64,000 bases of DNA from Amycolatopsis nivea (GTDB lineage: Bacteria > Actinomycetota > Actinomycetes > Mycobacteriales > Pseudonocardiaceae). Each line of letters opens with the position of its first letter. Position 1 is the stretch's first letter. The stretch spans positions 1 to 64,000 of the forward strand of contig NZ_SDLT01000028.1 in NCBI RefSeq assembly GCF_004522235.1, written 5' to 3'. Shown piece after piece: positions 33,568 to 41,542 of this stretch. Below the pieces are notes generated by a model, which did not search any database, was not told the origin of the DNA, and saw nothing but the letters and a program-made list of their open reading frames with translations. The position numbers and the translations under genes were made by a program.

Positions 33568-35058
33568 TCAGCGGTTGGACGCCTGCTTCACGAACTTGCC
33601 CAGGTCCTTCGACTGCTGCACCCGCGACGGTTCGTGCACGTACATCATGTGCCCGGCCGGGTAGTAAGCCGTGTCGATGTTCTCCCGCAGCTCCTCCGGG
33701 ATCTTCAGCTGCGAAAGCACGTACTCGGACGCGTAGTACGCCGTCGCGCCGTCGTAGTGTCCGAACGCGACGTGGACCTGCAGGTGCGGGTTGGCCCGCA
33801 TCGCCGCGCTCAAGGTGTCCACAACGGACACCGAACGGCCCTCGAACTCCTTGTAGGACCAGGCCTTGAACACCTCGGTGGACAGGATCTCGTACGGCAG
33901 GTCGTTCTCGTAGCCGAGTTCGGCGCGCACGTAGTGGTTGAACCCGGCGGAGTAGGCGCCGATGATCCGCGACACCGAGGGGTCGTCGCTCATGTGCTCG
34001 ACGCCGCCGTCCGGTTCCCACGTGGTGAACCGGCCGTCCATCCGGCCGACGGTCTTGCCCTGGTCGCGCAGCAGTTCGGTGAAGAACCGGACGTGCTCGA
34101 TCCGCAGGTTCACCCGGTCCACATAGGACTCGCTGAGCCCGGTGAGCGACGCCAGCGTCTGCACCGCCTCGGTACGGTCCTGAGTGGACAGCCGCGCGCC
34201 GCGGGAAAGCGCCCACGGCAGTTCCTTCGAGGCGAAGTCCTCGGCGTCGGCGAGCACGTCGTCGAGCGGCCGTTCGCCGTGCCTGCCGTGGTAGTGCGCG
34301 ATCGCCGCGTACGTGGGCAGGAACAGCGAGTACGGCAGGTCGTTGCCCTCGTGGAACCGCAGCGTGCCGAGGTCCAAAACGGACGAGATGAGCATCAGGC
34401 CGTTGAGGTACAGGCCGTAGCGCTCCTGCAGGTGCCCGGCCAGCGCGGCCGCGCGCAGCGTGCCGTACGACTCGCCGGCCAGGAACTTCGGCGACAGCCA
34501 GCGCTGGTTGCGCGAAACCCACAGCCGGATGATCTCCGCGACCGATTCGACGTCGCCCTGGAAACCGGTGTACGGCTGGGATTCGCCGCCCTCGGTCACC
34601 CGCGAGTAGCCGGTCTGGACCGGGTCGATGAACACCAGGTCGCTGTGCGCGAGCAGGCTTTCCGGGTTGTCCTCGAGCCCGTACGGCGGCGGCACCGGGT
34701 CGTTGACGTCGCCGGACAGCACCCGGCGCGGTCCGAGCAGGCCCATGTGGAGCCAGATGCTGGAGGAACCGGGGCCGCCGTTGAAGGCGAAGGTGACCGG
34801 TCGCGTGCCGGGGTCGGCGTCGTCGAGGGTGTAGGCGGTGAGGAAAACCTCGGCCTTGGCCTGGTGGCCCTCGGACTTGCCGTCCTTCTTGACCTCTTGG
34901 CGGAGCACGATCCGGCCGGTCTGGGCGGTGTAGGCGAGCTTGCGCCGCTTGACGGTGAGCGTGTGCTGCGTCGTGACGAGGTCGTCGACGGGCTCCGCCG
35001 CCTTCGTCTCCTCGTCCTTGGTCTTCTCGGCGGTCTCGTCCGCGGTGGTGTCGGCCAT
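33568..35058 (-). CDS. S10-family serine carboxypeptidase-like peptidase
   Basis: A 496-residue alpha/beta-hydrolase-fold peptidase. The S10 hallmarks NGGPGSS (93-99), the nucleophile elbow GESYG (Ser197), the Asp region GHYDGAT and the His in YPAGHMMY are all present. No signal peptide is seen; the N-terminus is charged (Asp/Glu/Lys-rich), so it may act in the cytosol, unlike fungal carboxypeptidases. Divergent from the uracil-DNA glycosylase gene (52 bases). Expected activity is removal of C-terminal residues from peptides. Confidence 0.92.
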   Translation of the reverse strand: MADTTADETAEKTKDEETKAAEPVDDLVTTQHTLTVKRRKLAYTAQTGRIVLRQEVKKDGKSEGHQAKAEVFLTAYTLDDADPGTRPVTFAFNGGPGSSSIWLHMGLLGPRRVLSGDVNDPVPPPYGLEDNPESLLAHSDLVFIDPVQTGYSRVTEGGESQPYTGFQGDVESVAEIIRLWVSRNQRWLSPKFLAGESYGTLRAAALAGHLQERYGLYLNGLMLISSVLDLGTLRFHEGNDLPYSLFLPTYAAIAHYHGRHGERPLDDVLADAEDFASKELPWALSRGARLSTQDRTEAVQTLASLTGLSESYVDRVNLRIEHVRFFTELLRDQGKTVGRMDGRFTTWEPDGGVEHMSDDPSVSRIIGAYSAGFNHYVRAELGYENDLPYEILSTEVFKAWSYKEFEGRSVSVVDTLSAAMRANPHLQVHVAFGHYDGATAYYASEYVLSQLKIPEELRENIDTAYYPAGHMMYVHEPSRVQQSKDLGKFVKQASNR

Positions 35059-35110
35059 GGCCCCAACCTATCCCGCGTTACCGTGGCAGCACACCAAGCG
35101 GAGGAGATCG

Positions 35111-35794
35111 ATGCGCACGTTCGCCGAGCTCGACGCGGAACTGGTGCGGTGCCGCGCGTGCCCGCGGCTCGTCGAATGGCGCGAGGGCGTGGCGGGGACG
35201 AAGGCCGCGTTCGCCGGGCAGGAGTACTGGGCGCGGCCGGTGCCCGGTTTCGGCGCGGAGGACGCCGCGCTGGCCGTCGTCGGGCTCGCGCCGTCCGCGC
35301 ACGGGGCCAACCGCACCGGCCGGATGTTCACCGGCGATCCGTCCGGCGACTTCCTCTTCCGCGTGCTGTACGAGGTCGGTCTGGCGTCTCAGCCGGTGTC
35401 CGCTGCCATCGGCGACGGCCTCACGCTGCGCGGCACCCGGCTCGTGTCGCCGGTCCGCTGCGCGCCGCCGGAGAACCGGCCGACCCCCGCTGAACGGGAC
35501 ACCTGCCGGCACTGGCTGGCCGACGAGCTGGACCTGCTGCGCCCGACCCTGCGCTCGATCGTCGTGCTCGGCGCGTTCGGCTGGCAGGCGCTGCTGCCCG
35601 TGCTTTCCGCCGCCGGCTGGCCGGTGCCGAAACCGCGTCCGGCCTTCGCGCATGGCGCCCGGATGCAGGTCGGCGACCTCGCGGTGTTCGGCTGCTACCA
35701 CGTGTCACCGCGCAATGTCCAGACCGGTCGTGTGACACAGCCCATGGTGGTGAGCGCGTTCACCGCCGCGGCCTCGGCGGCTGGGCTCATCTGA
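35111..35794 (+). CDS. Uracil-DNA glycosylase, family 5 (UdgB)
   Basis: DNA-repair enzyme of 227 residues that removes uracil and other deaminated bases, relevant in GC-rich genomes. Motif A appears as GLAPSAHGANRTGRMF and motif B as HVSPRN. Motif A lacks the catalytic Asp/Asn of other families, as is typical for family 5. Cys residues in CRACPRL, VRCAPP and DTC are those that bind the [4Fe-4S] cluster. GGAGGAG precedes the ATG at 35111. Confidence 0.92.
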   Translation: MRTFAELDAELVRCRACPRLVEWREGVAGTKAAFAGQEYWARPVPGFGAEDAALAVVGLAPSAHGANRTGRMFTGDPSGDFLFRVLYEVGLASQPVSAAIGDGLTLRGTRLVSPVRCAPPENRPTPAERDTCRHWLADELDLLRPTLRSIVVLGAFGWQALLPVLSAAGWPVPKPRPAFAHGARMQVGDLAVFGCYHVSPRNVQTGRVTQPMVVSAFTAAASAAGLI

Positions 35795-35878
35795 ATCGTG
35801 ACAACCAGCGTGGCGATGCTGGTCACAGCGGGGTGGGGTACCCGAGCGGAGCCGCTTCGGAAGTGCGACTATAGGTAC

Positions 35879-37207
35879 ATGGCTGCTGCGAAGTCGGAAC
35901 CGACTCGGATCCTCGTCCTCGGTGGTGGATACGTCGGCCTGTACACCGCGTACGGGCTTCAGAAGATGCTGCGCGCCAACGAGGCCTCCGTGACCGTCGT
36001 TGACCCGCAGCCGCACATGACCTATGCCCCGTTCCTGCCCGAGGCGGCGGCCGGCGCGATCGAGCCGCGGCACGTGGTCGTGCCGCTGCGCCGCGTGCTG
36101 AAGCGCTGCCACGTGCTGACCGCGCGGGTCACGAAGATCGAGAACGAGCGCAAGGCCGTCACGGTCGAGGCGGCCGACGGCCACATCGAGACGCTGAACT
36201 ACGACGTGCTCGTGGTCGCGCTCGGCGCCGTCGCGCGGATCCTGCCGATCCCCGGCCTCGCCGAGGAGGGCATCGCCTTCAAGACCATCGGCGAAGCGAT
36301 CTACCTGCGCAACCACATCATGACCAAGCTGGACGAGGCCGCCAGCACGCTCGACCCCGAGCTGCGCAAGCGCCTGCTCACGTTCACCGTGGTCGGCGGC
36401 GGGTTCGCGGGCATCGAGGCGCTGGCCGAGCTCGAGGACATGACCCGCTTCGCGGTCGAGAACTACTACCCGAACATCAAGCCGGCGGACATCCGCTGGG
36501 TGATGGTCGAGGCGGCCGGGCGGATCCTGCCCGAGGTGCGCGAGACGCTGGGCGTGTACACGGTGCAGCAGCTGGAGAAGCGCGGCATCGAGGTCTACCT
36601 GTCGACCGCGGCGAAGTCGTTCGAAAACGGCCACGTCGTGCTCTCGGACGGCACCGAGTTCGACACCGACACGATCATCTGGACCGCGGGCGTGAAGGCC
36701 AACCCGGTCCTCGCCGGCTCGGACCTGCCGCTCGACAAGCGCGGCCGCGTCGAGGCCACCGCAGCGATGCAGGTGGTCGGCCACCCGGACGTCTGGACCG
36801 CGGGCGACAACGCGGCCATCCCGGACCTGTCGCGCACCGAACAGGACCCGACGGCGACCTGCCCGCCGAACGCCCAGCACGCGGTCCGCCAGGCCCGCCT
36901 GCTGGCGAAGAACATCATCAAGGTGATCCGCGGCGGACAGCCGAAGGACTACTTCCACAAGAACCTGGGCGCGGTCGCGAGCCTCGGCCTGCACAAGGGC
37001 GTGGCGGACGCGCTGAACCTGAAGATCAAGGGCTTCCCGGCGTGGCTCTTCCACCGCGCCTACCACCTCAAGGCGATGCCCACGTGGAACCGCAAGATCC
37101 GCATCCTGTTCGACTGGATGCTGGGCGGCCTGTTCCGGCGCGAGGTCATCTCGCTGGGGCAGATCAACAACCCGAAGGAAGAGTTCAACCGGGCCAGCAA
37201 GGGCTGA
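35879..37207 (+). CDS. ndh: Type II NADH dehydrogenase
   Basis: Membrane-associated flavoenzyme of 442 residues that passes electrons from NADH to menaquinone without pumping protons. FAD-binding GGGYVGLY near the N-terminus, NAD-binding VVGGGFAGIEALAEL in the middle, the second FAD block VWTAGDNAAIPD, and the C-terminal amphipathic region (FHRAYHLKAMPTWNRKIR) are present. ATG at 35879; the frame upstream is not conserved. A terminator follows. Confidence 0.95.
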   Translation: MAAAKSEPTRILVLGGGYVGLYTAYGLQKMLRANEASVTVVDPQPHMTYAPFLPEAAAGAIEPRHVVVPLRRVLKRCHVLTARVTKIENERKAVTVEAADGHIETLNYDVLVVALGAVARILPIPGLAEEGIAFKTIGEAIYLRNHIMTKLDEAASTLDPELRKRLLTFTVVGGGFAGIEALAELEDMTRFAVENYYPNIKPADIRWVMVEAAGRILPEVRETLGVYTVQQLEKRGIEVYLSTAAKSFENGHVVLSDGTEFDTDTIIWTAGVKANPVLAGSDLPLDKRGRVEATAAMQVVGHPDVWTAGDNAAIPDLSRTEQDPTATCPPNAQHAVRQARLLAKNIIKVIRGGQPKDYFHKNLGAVASLGLHKGVADALNLKIKGFPAWLFHRAYHLKAMPTWNRKIRILFDWMLGGLFRREVISLGQINNPKEEFNRASKG

Positions 37208-37222
37208 GCGGTTTTCCGATGA

Positions 37223-37250
37223 AGCCGGGTCGTCTTCGGGCGGCCCGGCT
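37223..37250 (+). terminator. Hairpin terminator after ndh
   Basis: AGCCGGGTCG (37223-37232) pairs with CGGCCCGGCT (37241-37250) at nine of ten positions plus one wobble and is followed by TTGT, 16 bases after the ndh stop codon. Confidence 0.7.
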
Positions 37251-37287
37251 TTGTCGTGTGCGGGGGCGGGTTCGCTAGGGTGGGTGG

Positions 37288-37361
37288 GCCCCCGTAGCCC
37301 AATTGGCAGAGGCAGTCGACTTAAAATCGACCCAGTGCGGGTTCGAACCCCGTCGGGGGCA
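37288..37361 (+). tRNA. tRNA with anticodon UAA (Leu-type codon UUA), short variable loop
   Basis: Cloverleaf: acceptor GCCCCCG/CGGGGGC (7 bp), D arm GCC/GGC, anticodon stem GTCGA/TCGAC with loop CTTAAAA (anticodon TAA), five-base variable loop CCAGT, T arm GCGGG-TTCGAAC-CCCGT with one wobble pair, discriminator A. CCA is not encoded (ACCG follows). The anticodon predicts leucine (UUA), but bacterial tRNA-Leu normally has a long class II variable arm, and this one is class I. The RNA gene call is firm; its identity is not. Confidence 0.85.
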
Positions 37362-37452
37362 CCGTTTATCGCCGCGCCCGGGTGTGCGCCGCCTGGTCGG
37401 TAAAGGTATGGACCACCCGGTTGGTGCGTTCGGTTGCCGGGCGGGTTTGCTG

Positions 37453-37998
37453 CTAATCGGGCTTGGGGCCGCCGCGGCGGTGTGCTTCGGCGGTCAAATG
37501 GCAGCCGGTCTCCACTCGTAGAGTGGTGTACTTGCCGGTGCCGAAGTGCAGGAGTGCGCCGTCGGGCTTGCCGTAGGCCACGGTGTGGCTGCCGGGTTGG
37601 TTGGTGAAGACCTTGGGCGTGGAGTTGAAGCCGTAGCCCGCGGCGATCTGGCCGACCAGAGCCTGGGCGCGGGACCAGTCGTTGTCGGGCAGGTTGCCGG
37701 GCGAGTCCCAGCGGGGCAGGCGCAACTCGCGACCGTCGGCGTCGAGACCGGGGTAGTCGTTGCCGCAGGTTCCTCCGCTGAGCTCGCCTCCTTGTTCCCA
37801 GGTGCGGCCGAATTCGGCGGTGAGCCGGTCACGGATGGCGGCGGTCATGGCGGTATAGGTGGCCTCGGCCTGGTCGATGTCGGGGAGCTTCATCAGTTGG
37901 GCGTAACCCTCGGGGGCTGTCTGGCCGCAGCCGCCGGTCAGGGCTAGTGCGAGGGCCAATGCCGCGAGGCGGGCGGCGGATCGAGGGCGTAGGGGCAC
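37453..37998 (-). CDS. LppA-like lipoprotein
   Basis: A 181-residue secreted lipoprotein. Signal peptide with lipobox LTGGC (Cys24), then a soluble domain with Cys in GGTCGND and VETGCHL that could form a disulfide, and the motif PDNDWSRAQALVGQIAAGYGF. It resembles the LppA family of mycobacterial lipoproteins, whose function is unknown. It lies after the orphan gene at 38077 in the same direction, so it might be part of that unit (78-base gap). Confidence 0.72.
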   Translation of the reverse strand: MPLRPRSAARLAALALALALTGGCGQTAPEGYAQLMKLPDIDQAEATYTAMTAAIRDRLTAEFGRTWEQGGELSGGTCGNDYPGLDADGRELRLPRWDSPGNLPDNDWSRAQALVGQIAAGYGFNSTPKVFTNQPGSHTVAYGKPDGALLHFGTGKYTTLRVETGCHLTAEAHRRGGPKPD

Positions 37999-38076
37999 GA
38001 GACGTTTCTACCGTCTTTCGGGCCGTTGATAGTCGGGCCGAGCCACGAGCTGCGGTTCCGGCCGGGGATCGTGCGG

Positions 38077-38343
38077 TTACCGGGCGCGGCGGCTCCGCAG
38101 TTCGACCAGCCAATCCCGTACCTGGCGGTCGTCGTGCAGGTAGGCACCGCCGGGGCCGTGGCGCAGGTCGATTCCGCAAAGAATGTCCAAGGCCCACCAG
38201 CTCAGCTCATCCCACGACAGACTGTCGTCGGTCAGCCAGCGGCAGGCCCATCGATCGACAGCGTCGCGGGTCATGCGTCGTTCGAGAAGCGCAACGAAAT
38301 GTGCCTCGATCTCGTCGAGGTCCGGCTGCTTGCCAGCGGTCAC
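38077..38343 (-). CDS. Small hypothetical protein coupled to the GMC oxidoreductase
   Basis: An 88-residue soluble protein rich in Trp, Asp and Arg (VDRWACRWLTDDSLSWDELSWWALDILCGID). No family is recognised. The GTG start overlaps the GMC oxidoreductase stop codon by four bases (GTGA), which implies translational coupling and perhaps a functional link. Its acidic, Trp-rich character recalls immunity-type or chaperone-type small proteins, but that is only an impression. Confidence 0.6.
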   Translation of the reverse strand: MTAGKQPDLDEIEAHFVALLERRMTRDAVDRWACRWLTDDSLSWDELSWWALDILCGIDLRHGPGGAYLHDDRQVRDWLVELRSRRAR

Positions 38344-40052
38344 TCGACAACCGTATGCGATGGGATCAGTGCACCTGGAGCACCAGCCGGAACCACAGGA
38401 TTCCGTGGCGCCACCGGCTCGACGCGTGCATACGGTGCGCCCAACGGAGGACGCCGGTCTTCCTCGTCGCGGTTGGGCCACAGGGACATCGCGCGTTCGG
38501 CTTGGGCGGTGATCGTCAGGGATGGGTTGACGCCCAGGTTCGCGGAGATTGCCGAGCCGTCGACGATGTGGAGGCCTGGGTGGCCGTGGATGCGGTGGTA
38601 GGGGTCCAGGACACCGGTTGCCGGGTCGGGGGAGATGGCGCAGCCGCCGATGAAGTGGGCGGTCATGGGGATGTTCAGGATTTCTCCGGTGGTGCCGCCG
38701 GCGATGCCGTCGATTTTCTCGGCTACGCGGCGGGCCGCATCGTTTCCGGCGGGGATCCAGGTGGGGTTTGGCTCGCCGTGGCCGGGGCTGGAGGTCAGTT
38801 TGTGCCGTCCGGTGCGGGTGCGTTTGCTCGAGACCGTGATGGAATTGTCCAGGGTTTGCATCACCAGCAGGATGATGGTGCGTTCGGACCAGCGGCGCGG
38901 CGAGAACCAGGTGAGGTTGCGCGGGTTTTTGGCGAACGCGCCGAGCCAGGTGAGCCAGCGCGGGACTGGCTTGCCGCCGTCGGTGAGGGCGGTTTGCAGC
39001 AGCGACATCGCATTGCTGCCTTTGCCGTAGCGGCACGGTTCGATGTGCGTGTGCTCGTCGGGGTGGATGGACGACGTGATCGCGACGCCGTGGGTGAAGT
39101 CGACGTCCTTGCGTTTCGATTTCGCGCCCAGGATGGATTCCGAGTTCGTCCGGGTCAATCGGCCTAGGCTGGCGGAGATTCGGGGCAGTGCGCCGGTTTC
39201 GCGGGCTTGGTGGAGAAGTTTCTGTGTGTTGTAGGTGCCTGCGCTGAAGATCACGTCGCGGGCGAAGAAGGTGCGCACGTTTTTGCGGCGGCGCGGCGAT
39301 TTTCCGGTGCGGACTGCGGTGACGAGGTAGCCGCCGTCTGTAGGGCGGACGTCGAGCACTGTGGTCATAGGGATGATGTTCGCGCCGCGTTTTTCGGCTA
39401 GGTAGAGGTAATTGCGGTCTAGCGTGTTCTTCGCGCCGACTCGGCAGCCGGTCATGCAGGAACCGCATTCGGTGCAGGTTTTGCGGGCTGGTCCGGCGCC
39501 GCCGAAGAATGGGTCTGGTACGGCGGTTCCGGCGGGGGTGTTCTTGTCGCCGAAGAAAACGCCGACTGGGGTGAGCCGGAAGGACGAGCCGACGCCCAGG
39601 TCGTCGGCGACTTCGCGGAGTACCTCGTCAGCCTTGGTGACAGTGGGGTTCTGGGTGACGCCGAGCATCCGGCGGGCCTGGTCGTAGTGCGGTTTCAGTT
39701 CGGCTTGCCAGTCGGTGACGTGCGCCCATTGCGGGTCCTCGAAAAACGGTGCGGGCGGTTCGTAGAGGGTGTTGGCGTAATTCAGGGAACCCCCGCCGAC
39801 GCCTGCGCCGCCGAGGATGACGACGTCTCGGAGCAGGTGGATGCGCTGGATTCCATAGCAGCCGAGCCGCGGTGCCCACAGGAAATTCCGGACGTCCCAA
39901 GAGGTTTTGGGCAGCGTCTTCTCGGTACGGCGAGGTCCCGCTTCCAGTACGGTGACTCGGTAGTCCTTTTCGGACAGTCGCAGCGCGGCTACCGAGCCGC
40001 CGAAGCCGGAGCCGATCACGAGGACGTCGGTCTCTTCGCGGGGGTCGTTCAT
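38340..40052 (-). CDS. GMC-family FAD oxidoreductase (cholesterol-oxidase-like)
   Basis: A 570-residue flavoenzyme. FAD-binding GSGFGGSVAALRLSEKDYRV at residues 14-33, the GGAGVGGGSLNYANT loop, a Cys motif CTECGSCMTGCRVGAKNTL also seen in actinobacterial ChoD-type proteins, and the C-terminal GMC signature HFIGGCAIS...GVNPSLTITAQAERA (dots mark omitted residues). There is no signal peptide, so it is probably intracellular. ATG at 40052 preceded by GAGGAC. Oxidation of a sterol or other alcohol is inferred from similarity; no sterol-degradation genes are adjacent. Confidence 0.88.
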   Translation of the reverse strand: MNDPREETDVLVIGSGFGGSVAALRLSEKDYRVTVLEAGPRRTEKTLPKTSWDVRNFLWAPRLGCYGIQRIHLLRDVVILGGAGVGGGSLNYANTLYEPPAPFFEDPQWAHVTDWQAELKPHYDQARRMLGVTQNPTVTKADEVLREVADDLGVGSSFRLTPVGVFFGDKNTPAGTAVPDPFFGGAGPARKTCTECGSCMTGCRVGAKNTLDRNYLYLAEKRGANIIPMTTVLDVRPTDGGYLVTAVRTGKSPRRRKNVRTFFARDVIFSAGTYNTQKLLHQARETGALPRISASLGRLTRTNSESILGAKSKRKDVDFTHGVAITSSIHPDEHTHIEPCRYGKGSNAMSLLQTALTDGGKPVPRWLTWLGAFAKNPRNLTWFSPRRWSERTIILLVMQTLDNSITVSSKRTRTGRHKLTSSPGHGEPNPTWIPAGNDAARRVAEKIDGIAGGTTGEILNIPMTAHFIGGCAISPDPATGVLDPYHRIHGHPGLHIVDGSAISANLGVNPSLTITAQAERAMSLWPNRDEEDRRPPLGAPYARVEPVAPRNPVVPAGAPGALIPSHTVVE

Positions 40053-40172
40053 CGTTGTCCTCGCAGACGCGGTGGCGAACTCGTCACCCCGGAGTCTTCT
40101 CGCCAGGTCAGGCGCGGGGCATCGGTCCGCGGACCGGGAGGGTGGGGCCCGACTGGTCCCGCGGCACAAAAA

Positions 40173-41414
40173 TCAGTCGACCGGCCGGAGCACTGCCGGA
40201 CCGAGCAGCCGGCACGCCAGCAGCGCGACTTCGACGTCGATCCGTCCCTCGGACAGGGGACGGCCGCGTTCCTGCTCGGCCTTGCGCAGCCGGTACTGGA
40301 TGGTGTTCTTGTGCAGGTGGAGCTCTTGCGCGGCGACCATCAGGCTGCTCCCGCTCGACAGGTACGCCCACACCGTCTCGCGCATCCGGTGGTGCCCCTC
40401 GTCGTCGTCGGCCAGCGCGCCGAGCACCGACTGGACCCAGCCCGCGACCGCCGACGGATCCGCCGCGACCAGCGCCAACGGTCCGAGTTGCGCCGCCGCG
40501 GTGACCGGGCGCGGCTGGGTCCGCTCGGTCATCTGCGCGACGGCTTCGGCTTGCCGGGCCTGCTGGTGGGTGGTGCGGAACCCGGCCAGCCCGTTCGCCG
40601 GGTCGCCCAGCGCGACGCGCACCGGGTCGGGTGAGCCGGCGAGCGCGGCGGACACCGCGTCGAGGTCGAGCGTCGCGGCCGGGAACCAGGCCCACACGGT
40701 CGAGGCGTCCGGGGCGACGACCAGCGGCGTGGCACCCAGGGCGTTCGCGAGCAGGGCCGCGTGTCGTTCGAGGGTGGTCAGCCGGGTGCTTTCGTCCAGC
40801 TCAGGGCCGCACCACAGCACCGCGCCGACGTGCCGGTCCGAGAGCGCGTAGCCGAGGGTTTTCTCGACGTCGGCGACGTCGACGGGCTTGCCGGACAGCG
40901 CTGCCTGCACCTTCGCGAGCCGGGCAGCGTTGCGGTGGCGCAGCCAGGTGTCGCGTTCCAGTTGGTAGGCCTCGACGACCTCCTCGGAGATCTTGTCGAT
41001 GTAGGTGAAGGCGACCTGCGACAGTTCGGTGGCGGCGACCGCGACGTCCGCGGCCTCCACCGGCTCGGCGGCGATCCGGGCGATCATCTCCTGCTGGAAG
41101 GCCGCCTGGCCGAGCCGGTACGCGCGCAGCATCGCGGTGATCGGCACCCGCCGCTGGGCCAGCCGCCGGGCGAACTCCAGCGCGACCGGCGGCGCCCCGA
41201 CGTCGACCGGTTCGGTCGTGCCGCCCAGCACGCTCAGCGCGGCGACCAGGTTCTCCCGGACCGTGCTGTCCAGCAGCTCAGCGGCCTGCGCGTCCGGCGC
41301 GAGCGAGGGCAGTTCGGCGGAGACCTCCGCCACGATCCGCGCGCGGAGCAGCGCGAGCTCGGCCAGGACCGAGTCCGCGACCTTGGCCAGCGTGGCGGCA
41401 GCCGTCGACGTCAC
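40173..41414 (-). CDS. PucR/CdaR-family transcriptional regulator (1)
   Basis: A 413-residue regulator. The central part resembles the GGDEF-like domain of CdaR regulators, and the C-terminus carries the PucR-type helix-turn-helix (AAQELHLHKNTIQYRLRKAEQERG). The start is uncertain: the GTG at 41414 is used, with a GTG at 41423 as an alternative; neither has a strong ribosome binding site. It is divergent from the alkane hydroxylase gene across 128 bases, a layout that suggests it controls that operon. AlkX/PucR-like regulators near alkB genes exist in other bacteria. Confidence 0.83.
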   Translation of the reverse strand: MTSTAAATLAKVADSVLAELALLRARIVAEVSAELPSLAPDAQAAELLDSTVRENLVAALSVLGGTTEPVDVGAPPVALEFARRLAQRRVPITAMLRAYRLGQAAFQQEMIARIAAEPVEAADVAVAATELSQVAFTYIDKISEEVVEAYQLERDTWLRHRNAARLAKVQAALSGKPVDVADVEKTLGYALSDRHVGAVLWCGPELDESTRLTTLERHAALLANALGATPLVVAPDASTVWAWFPAATLDLDAVSAALAGSPDPVRVALGDPANGLAGFRTTHQQARQAEAVAQMTERTQPRPVTAAAQLGPLALVAADPSAVAGWVQSVLGALADDDEGHHRMRETVWAYLSSGSSLMVAAQELHLHKNTIQYRLRKAEQERGRPLSEGRIDVEVALLACRLLGPAVLRPVD

Positions 41415-41542
41415 AGGCAGCACCGTACGCCCGGTTCGTGCCCGAGACCCAACGCAGCCGAGCGTTTCGGTTTCGCGCACAGTGTCCCGCCGCCCGCGAA
41501 TTCCTACCTTCAGGAAAACGACAGACCCGCGTGGAGGCCGCC

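Noticed and set aside
40123..40136. Perfect 14-base palindrome CGGTCCGCGGACCG between the GMC oxidoreductase and PucR-type genes
   Set aside because: Short GC-only palindromes are frequent at this base composition and it has no clear promoter context.
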